DNA of 64,000 nucleotides from Mesorhizobium sp. BR1-1-16. Its GTDB lineage: Bacteria; Pseudomonadota; Alphaproteobacteria; Rhizobiales; Kaistiaceae. A model generated the notes under the pieces. It worked only from the letters and a program-made list of their open reading frames with translations. It was not told the origin of the DNA and did not search any database. A program made the translations under genes and the position numbers. Positions 18,639 to 26,748 of this stretch are shown one piece after another. The stretch lies in assembly GCF_020165495.1 (NCBI RefSeq), contig NZ_JAIUIE010000001.1, positions 620,001-684,000 of the forward strand, in the 5' to 3' direction. The first letter of the stretch is position 1, and each line of letters opens with the position of its first letter.

Positions 18639-19321
18639 GCGGTGACCGGATCCTGGTCGTCGATGACGAGCCGCAGATTCAGCGCTTCCTGAAGCCGGCG
18701 CTCACGGCTGCAGGATACGAGGTGATCCAGGCCGCAACCGGCACCGAGGCCTTGAAGTTCGCAGCTACGGCCGCGCCCGACGTCGTCATCCTCGATCTCG
18801 GTCTGCCGGATATGGACGGCAAGGACGTCGTCGCGAAGCTGCGTGGCTGGAGCGAGGTGCCCATCATCATTCTGTCGGCCCGCGACCGCGAGACCGAGAA
18901 GATCGCCGCACTCGACCTCGGCGCAGACGACTATATCGAGAAGCCGTTCGGCATCGGCGAATTGACGGCCCGCGTCCGCACGGCGCTTCGCCATCGGATG
19001 CGACAGGCCGGCGAATTCGAAAGCGTTTCAGTCGATGGTGTCGAGATCGACACCCTGCGCCGGCTGGTCACGCGCGACGGCGAGACGGTGAAGCTGACGC
19101 CGAAGGAATATGACCTCCTCGTCTTGCTGGCGCGCCATGCCGGGCGCGTCGTCACGCATCGCACGCTCCTGACTGCGGTCTGGGGCCCAGCGCATGGCGA
19201 GGATCTGCATTATCTGCGCGTCTTCGTTGGTCAGCTCCGTCAGAAGATCGAGCGCGACCCTGCCCATCCGGCCATCATCCGCACCGAGCCGGGTGTCGGC
19301 TATCGGTTCGTAGACGCATAG
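18635..19321 (+). CDS. kdpE: KdpE, response regulator of the kdp operon
   Basis: 228 aa OmpR/PhoB-type regulator. Receiver domain about 1-120 with phospho-acceptor Asp54 (VVILDLGLPDMDG), and a winged-helix DNA-binding domain about 130-228 (KLTPKEYDLLVLLARHAGRV; RQKIERDPAHPAIIRTEPG). It should activate kdp transcription. Its binding site is expected between 11265 and 11399, where only a T-rich stretch (about 11297-11321) stands out. Last gene of the operon. Confidence 0.95.
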   Translation: MSGDRILVVDDEPQIQRFLKPALTAAGYEVIQAATGTEALKFAATAAPDVVILDLGLPDMDGKDVVAKLRGWSEVPIIILSARDRETEKIAALDLGADDYIEKPFGIGELTARVRTALRHRMRQAGEFESVSVDGVEIDTLRRLVTRDGETVKLTPKEYDLLVLLARHAGRVVTHRTLLTAVWGPAHGEDLHYLRVFVGQLRQKIERDPAHPAIIRTEPGVGYRFVDA

Positions 19322-19381
19322 CGGCGATGGAGCGGCGTATCGTGCCGTTGTTGCGATCGACGGTCAGCGGACTGCCGCGCT

Positions 19382-20278
19382 TCACCCGGTTGATACGGAG
19401 TGCCCCGCGAGAAGCGAAGCATGCGCGGCGAGCCTGCGAGATGCGAACTCGGTGAAGAGCCGCACGCGCTCCGTCTTGCGTGTCTCTCCCTGCGTCAGAA
19501 GCCAGAGCGTTGCGTGTGCGTTCAGATCGACGCCTGGCACCCTCGCCAGAAGGGGATCTGCATCCCCGACGAAACACGGCAATCTTGTCATGCCGATGCC
19601 TTGCCGTGCTGCGGCGATCTGCGCCTCGGCGTCCGGCGTCCTGAACGGAACCCCTGCGGCGCGGACCTCACCCTCGTTGGCCCAGTCCGGAACGCCCTGC
19701 ACGCCGATGACGATCGGCCGGATCGGATCCCGCTCGCCCTCTTGCCACTCGGCTAGTCGGTCGCGGGACATATAGACGCCTGAGAACATCTCCGGGCCTT
19801 TCAGCCCGTGAAGATTGAGGGGCAGGTTTCTGCGATCGGCGACGATGCGGATCGCGACGTCCGCCTCACGGTTGGTCAGGTTCACGACATCGCCGGTCGA
19901 CACGATCTCGATCTCGATCTCCGGATGGATACGCGCAAAATCGGCGAGGTCAGGCATGAGCAGGTGTGTCGCAAGGAACGGCGGCAGCGTCACGCGCAGG
20001 AGCCCGCGCACGCTCTTGTCGCGACCGAAGACGCGCGTTTCCAACTGATGCGAAAAGGTCTCCATCTGGCTCGCGAGTTCGATGACTTCCTCACCAGCCG
20101 CCGTCACGCGATAGCCCGAAGGCAGCTTCTCGAACATGCGCGCCCCGAGGCGTTTCTCGAGCTGTGCGATGCGCCGCAACACGGTCGAGTGATTGACGCC
20201 GAGGTGCCCCGCGGCAGCCCGCACTGAGCCTCCGCGCGCGACGGCAAGAAAATAGCGAACATCATCCCAGTCGATCAT
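19382..20278 (-). CDS. LysR-family transcriptional regulator
   Basis: 298 aa from ATG 20278 (MIDWDDVRYFLAVARGGSV); an in-frame start 15 bp upstream is less likely because family members begin at this point. N-terminal winged HTH about 1-60 (HLGVNHSTVLRRIAQLEKRL), effector-binding domain about 90-290. Divergent from the first SDR gene, so that tandem oxidoreductase cluster is its most likely target. Converges on kdpE with 60 bp between the stops. Effector unknown. Confidence 0.9.
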   Translation of the reverse strand: MIDWDDVRYFLAVARGGSVRAAAGHLGVNHSTVLRRIAQLEKRLGARMFEKLPSGYRVTAAGEEVIELASQMETFSHQLETRVFGRDKSVRGLLRVTLPPFLATHLLMPDLADFARIHPEIEIEIVSTGDVVNLTNREADVAIRIVADRRNLPLNLHGLKGPEMFSGVYMSRDRLAEWQEGERDPIRPIVIGVQGVPDWANEGEVRAAGVPFRTPDAEAQIAAARQGIGMTRLPCFVGDADPLLARVPGVDLNAHATLWLLTQGETRKTERVRLFTEFASRRLAAHASLLAGHSVSTG

Positions 20279-20552
20279 GGTGCAATCCAGCACCGCGCGG
20301 TGCCCCTTCGATCTTGCCTCTCTAGCACGCCGAACGACAGATCGTGCTGTGAAGGATGAGAATTTCGGCGGTCGCGTCGTAGTGCGGGATCACGACCGCT
20401 TGTCCTCAAGCCAGACGCCAGGTTTCCGGTCGGATCGATTTCGCACCACCGATATGCACGGTTCCGCACTGCGCGGCTGACGCTGGCGGTCCCATTTCCA
20501 GCGTCTCGGGACCTCCCCGGGCAGTCCAGACAGAGCCTTGAAGGAAGCAGAA
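20279..20552. promoter_or_regulatory. Divergent control region between LysR gene and SDR cluster
   Basis: 274 bp without a gene, holding both start regions. An inverted repeat with perfect 7-bp arms (GCGGTCG at 20368-20374 and CGACCGC at 20393-20399, 18-bp spacer) stands out. LysR proteins usually bind T-N11-A boxes, so this is only a candidate operator. The SDR ribosome site AAGGAAG is at 20541-20547. Confidence 0.4.
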
Positions 20553-21287
20553 ATGGGAAAGCTAGAAGGCAAGGTGGCGGTCGTCACCGGCGGCGCAACG
20601 GGCATCGGCCTCGCCGCGGCGAAGCGCTTCATCGAGGAGGGGGCCTTCGTCTTCATCGTCGGTCGTCGTCAGGAAGCGCTCGACAACGCGCTGGCCGATC
20701 TCGGAGCCAACGCCCGCGCGGTGAAGGGCTCGGTCTCGGATCTCACCGACCTCGACCGGCTCTATGCGGCGGTGAAGGACGAGTACGGAACGCTCGACAT
20801 CGTTTTCGCCAATGCGGGGGCGGGTAGCCAGCTCCGGCTCGGCGAGATCACCGCCGAGCACATCGACGAAACCTTCGACACCAATGTGAAGGGCACGATC
20901 TTCACCGTCCAGAAGGCGCTGCCGCTGATGCGCGAGGGCGGGTCGATCATCCTGACGGGATCGAGCGCCGGCACCACGGGCGCTCCGGGGATGACGGCCT
21001 ACAGCGCAAGCAAGGCGGCCGTGCGCAACCTCGCCAAAACTTGGGCGGAGGACCTGAAGGGCACTGGCATCCGGGTCAACGTCCTGTCGCCGGGGGCGAC
21101 GGCGACCGAACTCGCCAAGGAAGCGCTGGGCGAGGCGGGGCAAAAGGTGTTCGCCTCGATGACACCGCTCCAGCGCATGGCCGATCCGGCCGAGATCGGC
21201 GCAGTCGCTGCCTTTCTCGCCTCATCGGACAGCAGCTTCATGACCGCCAGCGAGGTCGCCGTCGACGGCGGTCTGGCGCAGCTCTGA
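20553..21287 (+). CDS. SDR-family oxidoreductase (first of tandem pair)
   Basis: 244 aa from the ATG at 20553, chosen because AAGGAAG precedes it; a TTG 15 bp upstream is the alternative. Classical short-chain dehydrogenase: the nucleotide-binding TGGATGIGLAAAKRF lies near the N-terminus, followed by NAG (FANAGAGS), catalytic Ser in ILTGSSAGT and YSASK for Tyr/Lys. The C-terminal SEVAVDGGLAQL is typical. It probably uses NADP(H), because basic residues GRRQ follow the second strand. Substrate unknown. It is closely similar to the next gene, which indicates a tandem duplication. Confidence 0.92.
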   Translation: MGKLEGKVAVVTGGATGIGLAAAKRFIEEGAFVFIVGRRQEALDNALADLGANARAVKGSVSDLTDLDRLYAAVKDEYGTLDIVFANAGAGSQLRLGEITAEHIDETFDTNVKGTIFTVQKALPLMREGGSIILTGSSAGTTGAPGMTAYSASKAAVRNLAKTWAEDLKGTGIRVNVLSPGATATELAKEALGEAGQKVFASMTPLQRMADPAEIGAVAAFLASSDSSFMTASEVAVDGGLAQL

Positions 21288-21332
21288 TCCGCCCGATTCC
21301 CCCTCGGCCCATACAATGAAGGATGGAAAATC

Positions 21333-22085
21333 ATGAAAAAACTTGAAGGCAAGGTCGCGGTTATCACCGGCGGCAGCAGCGGTATCGGGTTGGCCACGGC
21401 CAAGCGCTTCGTCGAAGATGGCGCGCATGTCGTGATCACCGGACGCCGAGAGAAAGAGCTGAAAGAGGCCGCGGCTCTCATCGACAGCAACGTGACGACC
21501 GTCGTCGGCGACGTATCGCGACTGGATGATCTCGATCGGCTCTATGCGGTCGTGAAAGAGAAGCATGGTCACATCGACATTCTCTTCGCGAATGCAGGCG
21601 CTGGGACCATCGCGCCGCTCGCGGTGGCGACGGAGGCCCATTTCGACCAGACCTTCGACGTCAACGTGAAGGGCCTGTTCTTCACGGTGCAAAAGGCCCT
21701 TCCGCTCCTCAGAGACGGCGGCTCTGTTATCCTGACCTCTTCGGTCTCGAACGTGTTGGGACTGCCAGGATTCAGCGCTTACGCCGCGAGCAAGGCGGCT
21801 GTTCGCAATTTCGCCCGCGCTTGGACGCTGGAGCTGAAAGATCGCAACATCCGCGTGAATGCGATGAGCCCCGGGCCAATCGAGACCCCGGCCCTGGAGA
21901 CGACGACCGGTCTTACCCCTGAGCAAGCCAGGCAGGCCGCCGCCCAATTCGCCTCACAAATTCCGATGGGTCGCAGGGGCAAGCCGGACGAAGTCGCGGC
22001 TGCGGTCATGTTCCTCGCCTCCGATGAGAGCTCCTACATCACGGGCCTTGATCTCGCCGTCGATGGCGGCATGGCCCAGGTCTGA
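21333..22085 (+). CDS. SDR-family oxidoreductase (second of tandem pair)
   Basis: 250 aa. Cofactor loop TGGSSGIGLATAKRF, GRREKE after the second strand (NADP preference likely), FANAGAG, catalytic Ser in ILTSSVSNV and YAASK. It has the same architecture and many identical stretches as the preceding gene (for example FVEDGAHV versus FIEEGAFV, DLDRLYAVVKE versus DLDRLYAAVKD). It starts 45 bp after that gene and is probably co-transcribed. Substrate unknown. Confidence 0.92.
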   Translation: MKKLEGKVAVITGGSSGIGLATAKRFVEDGAHVVITGRREKELKEAAALIDSNVTTVVGDVSRLDDLDRLYAVVKEKHGHIDILFANAGAGTIAPLAVATEAHFDQTFDVNVKGLFFTVQKALPLLRDGGSVILTSSVSNVLGLPGFSAYAASKAAVRNFARAWTLELKDRNIRVNAMSPGPIETPALETTTGLTPEQARQAAAQFASQIPMGRRGKPDEVAAAVMFLASDESSYITGLDLAVDGGMAQV

Positions 22086-22114
22086 CACGGCGCCACAGAA
22101 GATCGGAAATCATC

Positions 22115-22717
22115 ATGAGCACCGCAATCATCGGCTTCGGCAGCATCGGTCACGCTCTTGCCAAAGCGTTCGCCCGCAAGGGAATCGAAGTTTCCGTCGC
22201 GACGACGCGCGATCCGGAAAGCTTTGCATCCGAAGCGGCCGCGATCGGCCCCACGATCAGAGCGACAACGCTGGAGGAAGCCATCAAGGCTGACGTCATT
22301 TTCCTGGCCGTCCGCTTCGAGCAGCACGAAGATGTCGGAAAGGCGCTGCCCTCGTGGCAGGGTAAGACCATCGTCGATGTGACGAATGTCTATGGCGTGC
22401 CGCCAGAGCAACTGGTCGACCTCCCATCCTCCGCCTTTGTTGCGAAGTCGTTCAGAGGTGCCAGGCTCGTCAAGGGCTTCAATCACCTGATCGCGGCGAC
22501 CCTCGCAACCGATCCGGTTGTCGAGAGCGGACACCGGGTCGTCTTCCTGTCGAGTGACGATGAGGACGCGATCGAGCCCGTGGCGGCCTTGGCCAAACAG
22601 CTCGGATTCGCACCCGTCAACCTGGGAAAGCTCAGCGAGGGCGGCGCGCTGGTACACGCGCGCGGCCGCACATGGGGCCGGCTCATTTTCCAGGATCTAT
22701 TCAAGAAGGAGCCCTGA
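22115..22717 (+). CDS. NADPH-dependent F420 reductase-like / NADP oxidoreductase domain protein
   Basis: 200 aa. The N-terminal Rossmann motif IGFGSIGHALAKAFARKG and the following VATTRDPES fit the NADP oxidoreductase, coenzyme F420-dependent family. FLAVRFEQHEDVGKAL and the VKGFNHLIA region are also typical. In bacteria that do not make F420 these proteins probably act on other substrates with NADP(H). It lies 29 bp after the second SDR and so is the third gene of the putative LysR-controlled unit. Confidence 0.82.
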   Translation: MSTAIIGFGSIGHALAKAFARKGIEVSVATTRDPESFASEAAAIGPTIRATTLEEAIKADVIFLAVRFEQHEDVGKALPSWQGKTIVDVTNVYGVPPEQLVDLPSSAFVAKSFRGARLVKGFNHLIAATLATDPVVESGHRVVFLSSDDEDAIEPVAALAKQLGFAPVNLGKLSEGGALVHARGRTWGRLIFQDLFKKEP

Positions 22718-22754
22718 TCACCTGAGGGTGCCTTGAACGGGATGCCACGAAGGC

Positions 22755-22788
22755 CTCGACATCTCGTCGGCAGCGACGAGACGTCGAG
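22755..22788. terminator. Strong hairpin between convergent genes
   Basis: Arms 22755-22769 and 22774-22788 pair over 15 bp with one mismatch around a 4-nt GCAG loop. It sits between the end of the SDR/oxidoreductase unit (plus strand) and the end of the truncated DJ-1 gene (minus strand). No T-run follows on either side, so it may stop both transcripts inefficiently or act through RNA structure. Confidence 0.5.
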
Positions 22789-22805
22789 ACTTGGCGAGAG
22801 CGGCC

Positions 22806-23343
22806 TTAGCGGACTGCGGTTGTCAGGCGCTCGGCGGCCCGGCGGGCTTCTGTTTCGCGGAGCGGCAGAACGCTGGTCAAGCGCTCCCGGCAGGCCGCCA
22901 CAATCGCGGCGGGAGCGACGTCCGGGCGCCCCGCGTTGAACGGCGGCTCGGGGGCATATTCGAGGCCGAGCTGAATGGTCTGTGCGATCTCCGCACCACC
23001 GATCTCGGCCAGCACCGCCAGCGCAAAATCGATGCCTGCGGTGACACCGCCGCCCGTAATGACATTGCCGTCGCGCACCACGCGCCCATCATCGGCGATC
23101 GCACCGAACAGCGGCAGCAGATGCCGCCACGCCCAATGGCACGCTGCGCGCCGGCCGGTCAGCAGGCCAGCCGCACGGAGGATGAGCGAGCCGGTACAGA
23201 CGGAGGTGACATAGCGCGCACCGAGGCCCAATCGGCGGATCTCGCCAACAAACGCCGCATCGAGCGCCACCTTCGTCGCCGTGGCGCCGCCCGCAACGCA
23301 GATCAGATCGCAGGTTGCAATATCGGCAAGCCACCTCACCGAG
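22806..23343 (-). pseudogene. DJ-1/PfpI family protein (isonitrile hydratase-like), 5' truncated
   Basis: About 175 residues of recognisable family sequence: CDLICVAGG, the nucleophile elbow SVCTGSLILRAAGLL (Cys), ACHWAWRHLLPLFGA and VITGGGVTAGIDFALAVLAE. The intact family protein is about 220-230 aa and starts with a beta strand and a conserved Glu. Here everything before ADIATCDLICV is missing, and the frame continues (to an ATG at 23399) only through sequence antisense to the neighbouring GlxA-type fragment. The gene has therefore lost roughly its first 50-60 codons and its promoter. It could be expressed only if the fused start is used. Confidence 0.8.
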
Positions 23344-23900
23344 CGGAACAACTGCAACAGCTGTTTCCGGCGGTGCGGGTCGAAGCGGACCGCATCCATA
23401 TCCGCGATGGCGCGATCTGGACCTCGGCGGGGATCAGCGCCGGGATTGATCTGACATTGGCATTGATCGCGGAAGATCTTGGCGAAGCAATCGCTCGGCG
23501 CGTCGCGCAGGAGATGGTCGTCTACTATCGCCGTCCCGGCGGGCAGTCACAGTTTTCTGCTCTCGCCGACCTTGGCAGCGATGCCACGGTCTTCTCTCCG
23601 CTGATCGCCTATATCCGCTCCAATCTGTCGGAGCGTCTGGCAGTCGAGCAGCTTGCCGAGCGGATGGCGATGAGCCCGCGTAACTTTTCCCGCGCCTTCA
23701 CGCGTATTGTCGGCGTCAGCCCGGCCAAGGCGGTGGAGCGGCTGAGACTGGAAGTCGCGCGAGAACGTGTCGAAAATTCGCGCGAGCCGATCGAGATGAT
23801 TGCCTCGTCGACGGGTTTTCATGATCCCGAACGCATGCGCCGGGCATTCGTCCGCCATTTCGGCCAGCCGCCGCAGTCGCTCCGCCGCGCCAGCGTCTGA
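23337..23900 (+). pseudogene. GlxA-type AraC-family regulator, N-terminal domain deleted
   Basis: What remains is the C-terminal end of the DJ-1-like domain (FPAVRVEADRIHIRDG, then WTSAGISAGIDLTLALI) and a complete AraC double HTH (LAVEQLAERMAMSPRNFSRA ... TGFHDPERMRRAFVRHFGQ). Intact GlxA regulators are about 310-330 aa; about 187 residues remain. The frame stays open upstream to 22791, but that part is antisense to the DJ-1 gene and is not family-like. The two fragments point away from each other from a common break at about 23325-23343, as expected if one deletion removed the shared promoter region and both 5' ends. Confidence 0.8.
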
Positions 23901-23948
23901 TTGAACTCAGCCGCCTATCGCGGCCGTCGGGGCCACAGCCAGATTGCG

Positions 23949-25091
23949 CTAGAGAGACCGTCCGCCGATCGTCTCGGAGGGATAGAAGCGATCGGCCAAT
24001 GGCAGGCAGGCAGCGCCGAGCGCAACGGCCTTCCGGTCGCGCGATCCCTCGCGGACCGACAGATCCATGGCTTCGACGGTGCCCAATTGGGCGAGCGACG
24101 CGCGCAGCGTGACGCAGATCCGCTGCAACACATCGATCGGGATAGATCCGTCGACGATCACCGTGCGGCAGGGCACCACTGCCACGGCGGCGCTGACGGC
24201 ATAGGCAATGCCGCGGGCGAGCTGTTCAATGGCTTCGGGTTCCGCCGAGCCGGACGCCACAAGCGGCGCCAGGCTCCAGAGAGGCGTCATGGCGCCATCC
24301 GCGCCAGGAACGAGGATCTTGCAGAGATTGGGACCCATGTCGTCGCGGGCGAAACGAATGCGTCCATCCTGCACGAGCCCGCCACTGACCGATTCATCAA
24401 TGAAGACATACAGGAAATTCTGCGCCCCGCTGCTCAGGCCATAGATCAGTTCGGCGCTGCAGGCGGCCAGCGCTTCGCTCGAAACATATGTCGCGACGTC
24501 CAGTGTCTGGCCGACCCCGTCCAGTGCCTCTTCAACCTGTAGCCAGGGTGTTCGGGCGCGATCGCGCCCCAGGCTGCCATTGGCGATGGAAAGGCCGACC
24601 CCCTGAAAACGGGCGCGCTGGTCCGGGTCATGCGCGGGCCGCATCTTCGTCACCGCGTCCCGAACAAATCGCACGATGCGATCGACGTCGGGCTCGGCGA
24701 TCGCCCCCGACCGTTCGGAGATGACATGGCCGGTGAAATCGACGAGTGCCGCGCGCATGTCTCCTCGGCCCACATGCACGCCGAGAAACATCGCGCCGTC
24801 GGGGTTCAAGCTCAGGGGCACGGAGGGTTGTCCGACCTTGCCACGGACCGGCTTGCCGGCGAGCAGTAGGCCGGCGTCGACAAGGCTGTGGGAAATGACC
24901 GATGCCGTCTGGGCCGTGAGCCCCGAGAGTTCGGCTATCTGGGCTCGCGAGAGCTGGCCATGGGCGCGGATCAACGAAAGCACGAGACGTTCATTCGCAG
25001 CGCGCAGGGCAACATGGTTCGAGCCGGGGCCGGCCTGCTGCACCACAGTCGAAGTTCGGAGAACCGTGGTTCCTGGGATATGGCCGGTCAT
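23949..25091 (-). CDS. ROK-family transcriptional repressor (NagC/XylR-like)
   Basis: 380 aa from ATG 25091; a longer frame to 25169 would run through the operator and is rejected. N-terminal winged HTH about residues 25-85 (GQLSRAQIAELSGLTAQTAS) and a ROK domain with LGVHVGRGDMRAALVDF and a degenerate SVSGGLVQDGRI. The zinc-binding Cys cluster of ROK kinases is absent, so a regulator rather than a sugar kinase. It is divergent from the SGNH hydrolase gene, with a candidate operator 34 bp upstream of its start. It most likely controls the hydrolase and ABC transporter and is released by a sugar-type ligand. Confidence 0.88.
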   Translation of the reverse strand: MTGHIPGTTVLRTSTVVQQAGPGSNHVALRAANERLVLSLIRAHGQLSRAQIAELSGLTAQTASVISHSLVDAGLLLAGKPVRGKVGQPSVPLSLNPDGAMFLGVHVGRGDMRAALVDFTGHVISERSGAIAEPDVDRIVRFVRDAVTKMRPAHDPDQRARFQGVGLSIANGSLGRDRARTPWLQVEEALDGVGQTLDVATYVSSEALAACSAELIYGLSSGAQNFLYVFIDESVSGGLVQDGRIRFARDDMGPNLCKILVPGADGAMTPLWSLAPLVASGSAEPEAIEQLARGIAYAVSAAVAVVPCRTVIVDGSIPIDVLQRICVTLRASLAQLGTVEAMDLSVREGSRDRKAVALGAACLPLADRFYPSETIGGRSL

Positions 25092-25124
25092 AGACGCGTC
25101 TCCACAGTCATCGCCGCGCGACTT

Positions 25125-25144
25125 AATTAAATCATACTGACTTA
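25125..25144 (+). promoter_or_regulatory. Candidate ROK operator A, in ROK/SGNH intergenic region
   Basis: AATTAAATCATACTGACTTA. It is strikingly AT-rich against GC-rich surroundings and is an imperfect palindrome centred on CATACTG with TTA-type arms. The same 20-mer with two differences recurs at 26378-26397, ahead of the transporter genes. It lies in the 118-bp region between the divergent ROK and SGNH genes, so one site could control both. Confidence 0.65.
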
Positions 25145-25209
25145 TTGATTGACCGCGTTTCCGGGTCAAGCGTAGTCATATCGAGACACAACTGGATAAG
25201 GTACCGGAA

Positions 25210-26376
25210 ATGGATACTCGCTGGATTGCATCCTGGACCGCGGCTCCCATGAACGTCTGGGGACCGGATGCTCCGCCGTCCGGATTCTACGGCCAGACGA
25301 TCCGCGAGATCGCGCGTACCAGCGTCGCGGGCAGCGGTGTCGTCGTTCGATTCACCAACGAACATGGAACGACCCCTATCCACATCGAGGCGGCGGAGAT
25401 CGCGCGCGCTGGCGAGGCCGGCCGCCTCGAGCCGCTTTCGACGCGGCCTTTGACGTTCGGGGGAAGCGGAAGCGCGATCATCCATCCGGGAGCACCCTTG
25501 TTGAGCGATCCCGTCGACATGATCGTGGGACCGCTTGCCCGACTCTCGGTGAGTTATTTCAGTTCAGGCTTCATTCCCGTCGAGACCCACCATCTCGAAG
25601 CGCAGCAGACGGCCTATATTTCCACCCCGGGCAATTTCGTGGCAGCGGGGGAAATGATCGTTCAGCGGACGACGACGAGCCACTATCTGCTTTCCGCGAT
25701 CTACACGCGTGCACCGCGGACTGCTCGGGCCGTCGTCTGCTTCGGGGATTCGATCACCGACGGGTATGGATCCTCGATCGATGCCGATCGCCGCTGGCCG
25801 GATGTTCTGGCGGAGAGGCTGCTCGCTGCAAGGGGTTTCGGCAGCGTCGCGGTGCTAAACCAGGGCATCGGTGGCAACCGCCTGATTCACAGCCGACGCG
25901 GCGCGCGGGCGCTCGAACGCTTCGACCGAGACGTTCTGAGCATCGATGGCGTGTCGCACCTGATCATGCTCGAGGGAATCAACGACATCGTCTGGCCGAA
26001 TACGGCGTTGGCGGGGCCACAGGAGGTGGTCAGCGCCAGCGACATCATCGGCGCTCTTCAGCAGATCATCGCGCGTGCCAGGCTGGCGGGCATCAGGGTG
26101 ATGCTCGGCACGATCTTGCCATTCGAGGGCGCGCTGCCGGAGTTTCCGCGCGGCGGATATTATACGGGCGAGAAAGAGCGCCTTCGGCAAGCCGTCAACC
26201 GCTTCATTCGAGAGGATAGCCGGGCCGATGCCGTCGTCGACTTCGACGCCGTCATGCGCGACCCGGCCCATCCGGTGCGCCTCCTCGGCGAGTATGATTC
26301 TGGCGACCACATCCATCCGAACGACGCCGGCTACAGGGCGATGGCGGGCGCCGTCGACCTCACCTTTTTAGGTTGA
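25210..26376 (+). CDS. SGNH/GDSL-family hydrolase (esterase-like)
   Basis: 388 aa, no clear signal peptide (MDTRWIASWTAAPMNVWGPD), so probably cytoplasmic. Block I CFGDSITDGYGS (catalytic Ser) is at about residues 178-189, block II GIGGNRL near 220, block III EGINDI near 257, and block V SGDHIHPNDAGYRAM (catalytic Asp/His) near 363-377. The N-terminal 170 residues form the beta-rich region found in this GDSL subfamily. It would remove acyl groups from an ester, such as an acylated sugar. It is placed between a ROK regulator and an RbsB/FrcABC-type importer, so its substrate is probably what the importer brings in. Confidence 0.88.
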   Translation: MDTRWIASWTAAPMNVWGPDAPPSGFYGQTIREIARTSVAGSGVVVRFTNEHGTTPIHIEAAEIARAGEAGRLEPLSTRPLTFGGSGSAIIHPGAPLLSDPVDMIVGPLARLSVSYFSSGFIPVETHHLEAQQTAYISTPGNFVAAGEMIVQRTTTSHYLLSAIYTRAPRTARAVVCFGDSITDGYGSSIDADRRWPDVLAERLLAARGFGSVAVLNQGIGGNRLIHSRRGARALERFDRDVLSIDGVSHLIMLEGINDIVWPNTALAGPQEVVSASDIIGALQQIIARARLAGIRVMLGTILPFEGALPEFPRGGYYTGEKERLRQAVNRFIREDSRADAVVDFDAVMRDPAHPVRLLGEYDSGDHIHPNDAGYRAMAGAVDLTFLG

Positions 26377-26397
26377 CAATTAAATCAGACTGAATTA
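26373..26397 (+). promoter_or_regulatory. Promoter -35 and candidate ROK operator B, ahead of ABC transporter operon
   Basis: A consensus -35 TTGACA (26373-26378) overlaps the stop codon of the hydrolase gene. The operator AATTAAATCAGACTGAATTA occupies 26378-26397, i.e. the spacer to the -10. It matches operator A at 18 of 20 positions. A clear -10 is not seen, although the following bases are AT-rich. Repressor binding here would block polymerase, so the transporter should be induced together with the hydrolase. Confidence 0.6.
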
Positions 26398-26748
26398 GTT
26401 ATTGAGTAGTGATACGGTACTGAGGGATGGCTGTAGCGCTGAAGGAAATCCGTCGACTTGTGCACGAGGGCAGCTCCGGAGGTCCTCGCCGCGTCGGCAC
26501 CATCCTCTCGCTCAGCCATTAGCAATTGTAGCGCTTGGAGGGCGATGCAAGCAGGGGACGGGTCGAGCGAAAGCTGCCCATGTCGCTAGGCGATAACTCC
26601 GGGACAGCCTTGCTGCCGTCTCGGCAGGGCCACTGCCCCAAAGGATGGGCGGCCGAAAGCGCGATCGTTTAGCCAGGCATATGCAACAATTGAGGTCTCG
26701 CTCGGCGCTGCCTGGCAGCCGGCGAAGGCGAGGAGAGGGAGGAAGACA
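26398..26748 (+). other. Long untranslated leader before ABC transporter operon
   Basis: About 350 bp without a convincing gene. A 31-codon frame from ATG 26427 to TAG 26522 has a poorly spaced ribosome site and no recognisable product. The last bases carry the ribosome site GAGAGGGAGGAAG for the binding-protein gene. I see no terminator or known riboswitch pattern. Confidence 0.4.

Noticed and set aside
22791-23900. 369-codon plus-strand frame read as one intact GlxA regulator
   Set aside because: Only the part after about 23337 is family-like. The first half is antisense to the DJ-1 fragment.
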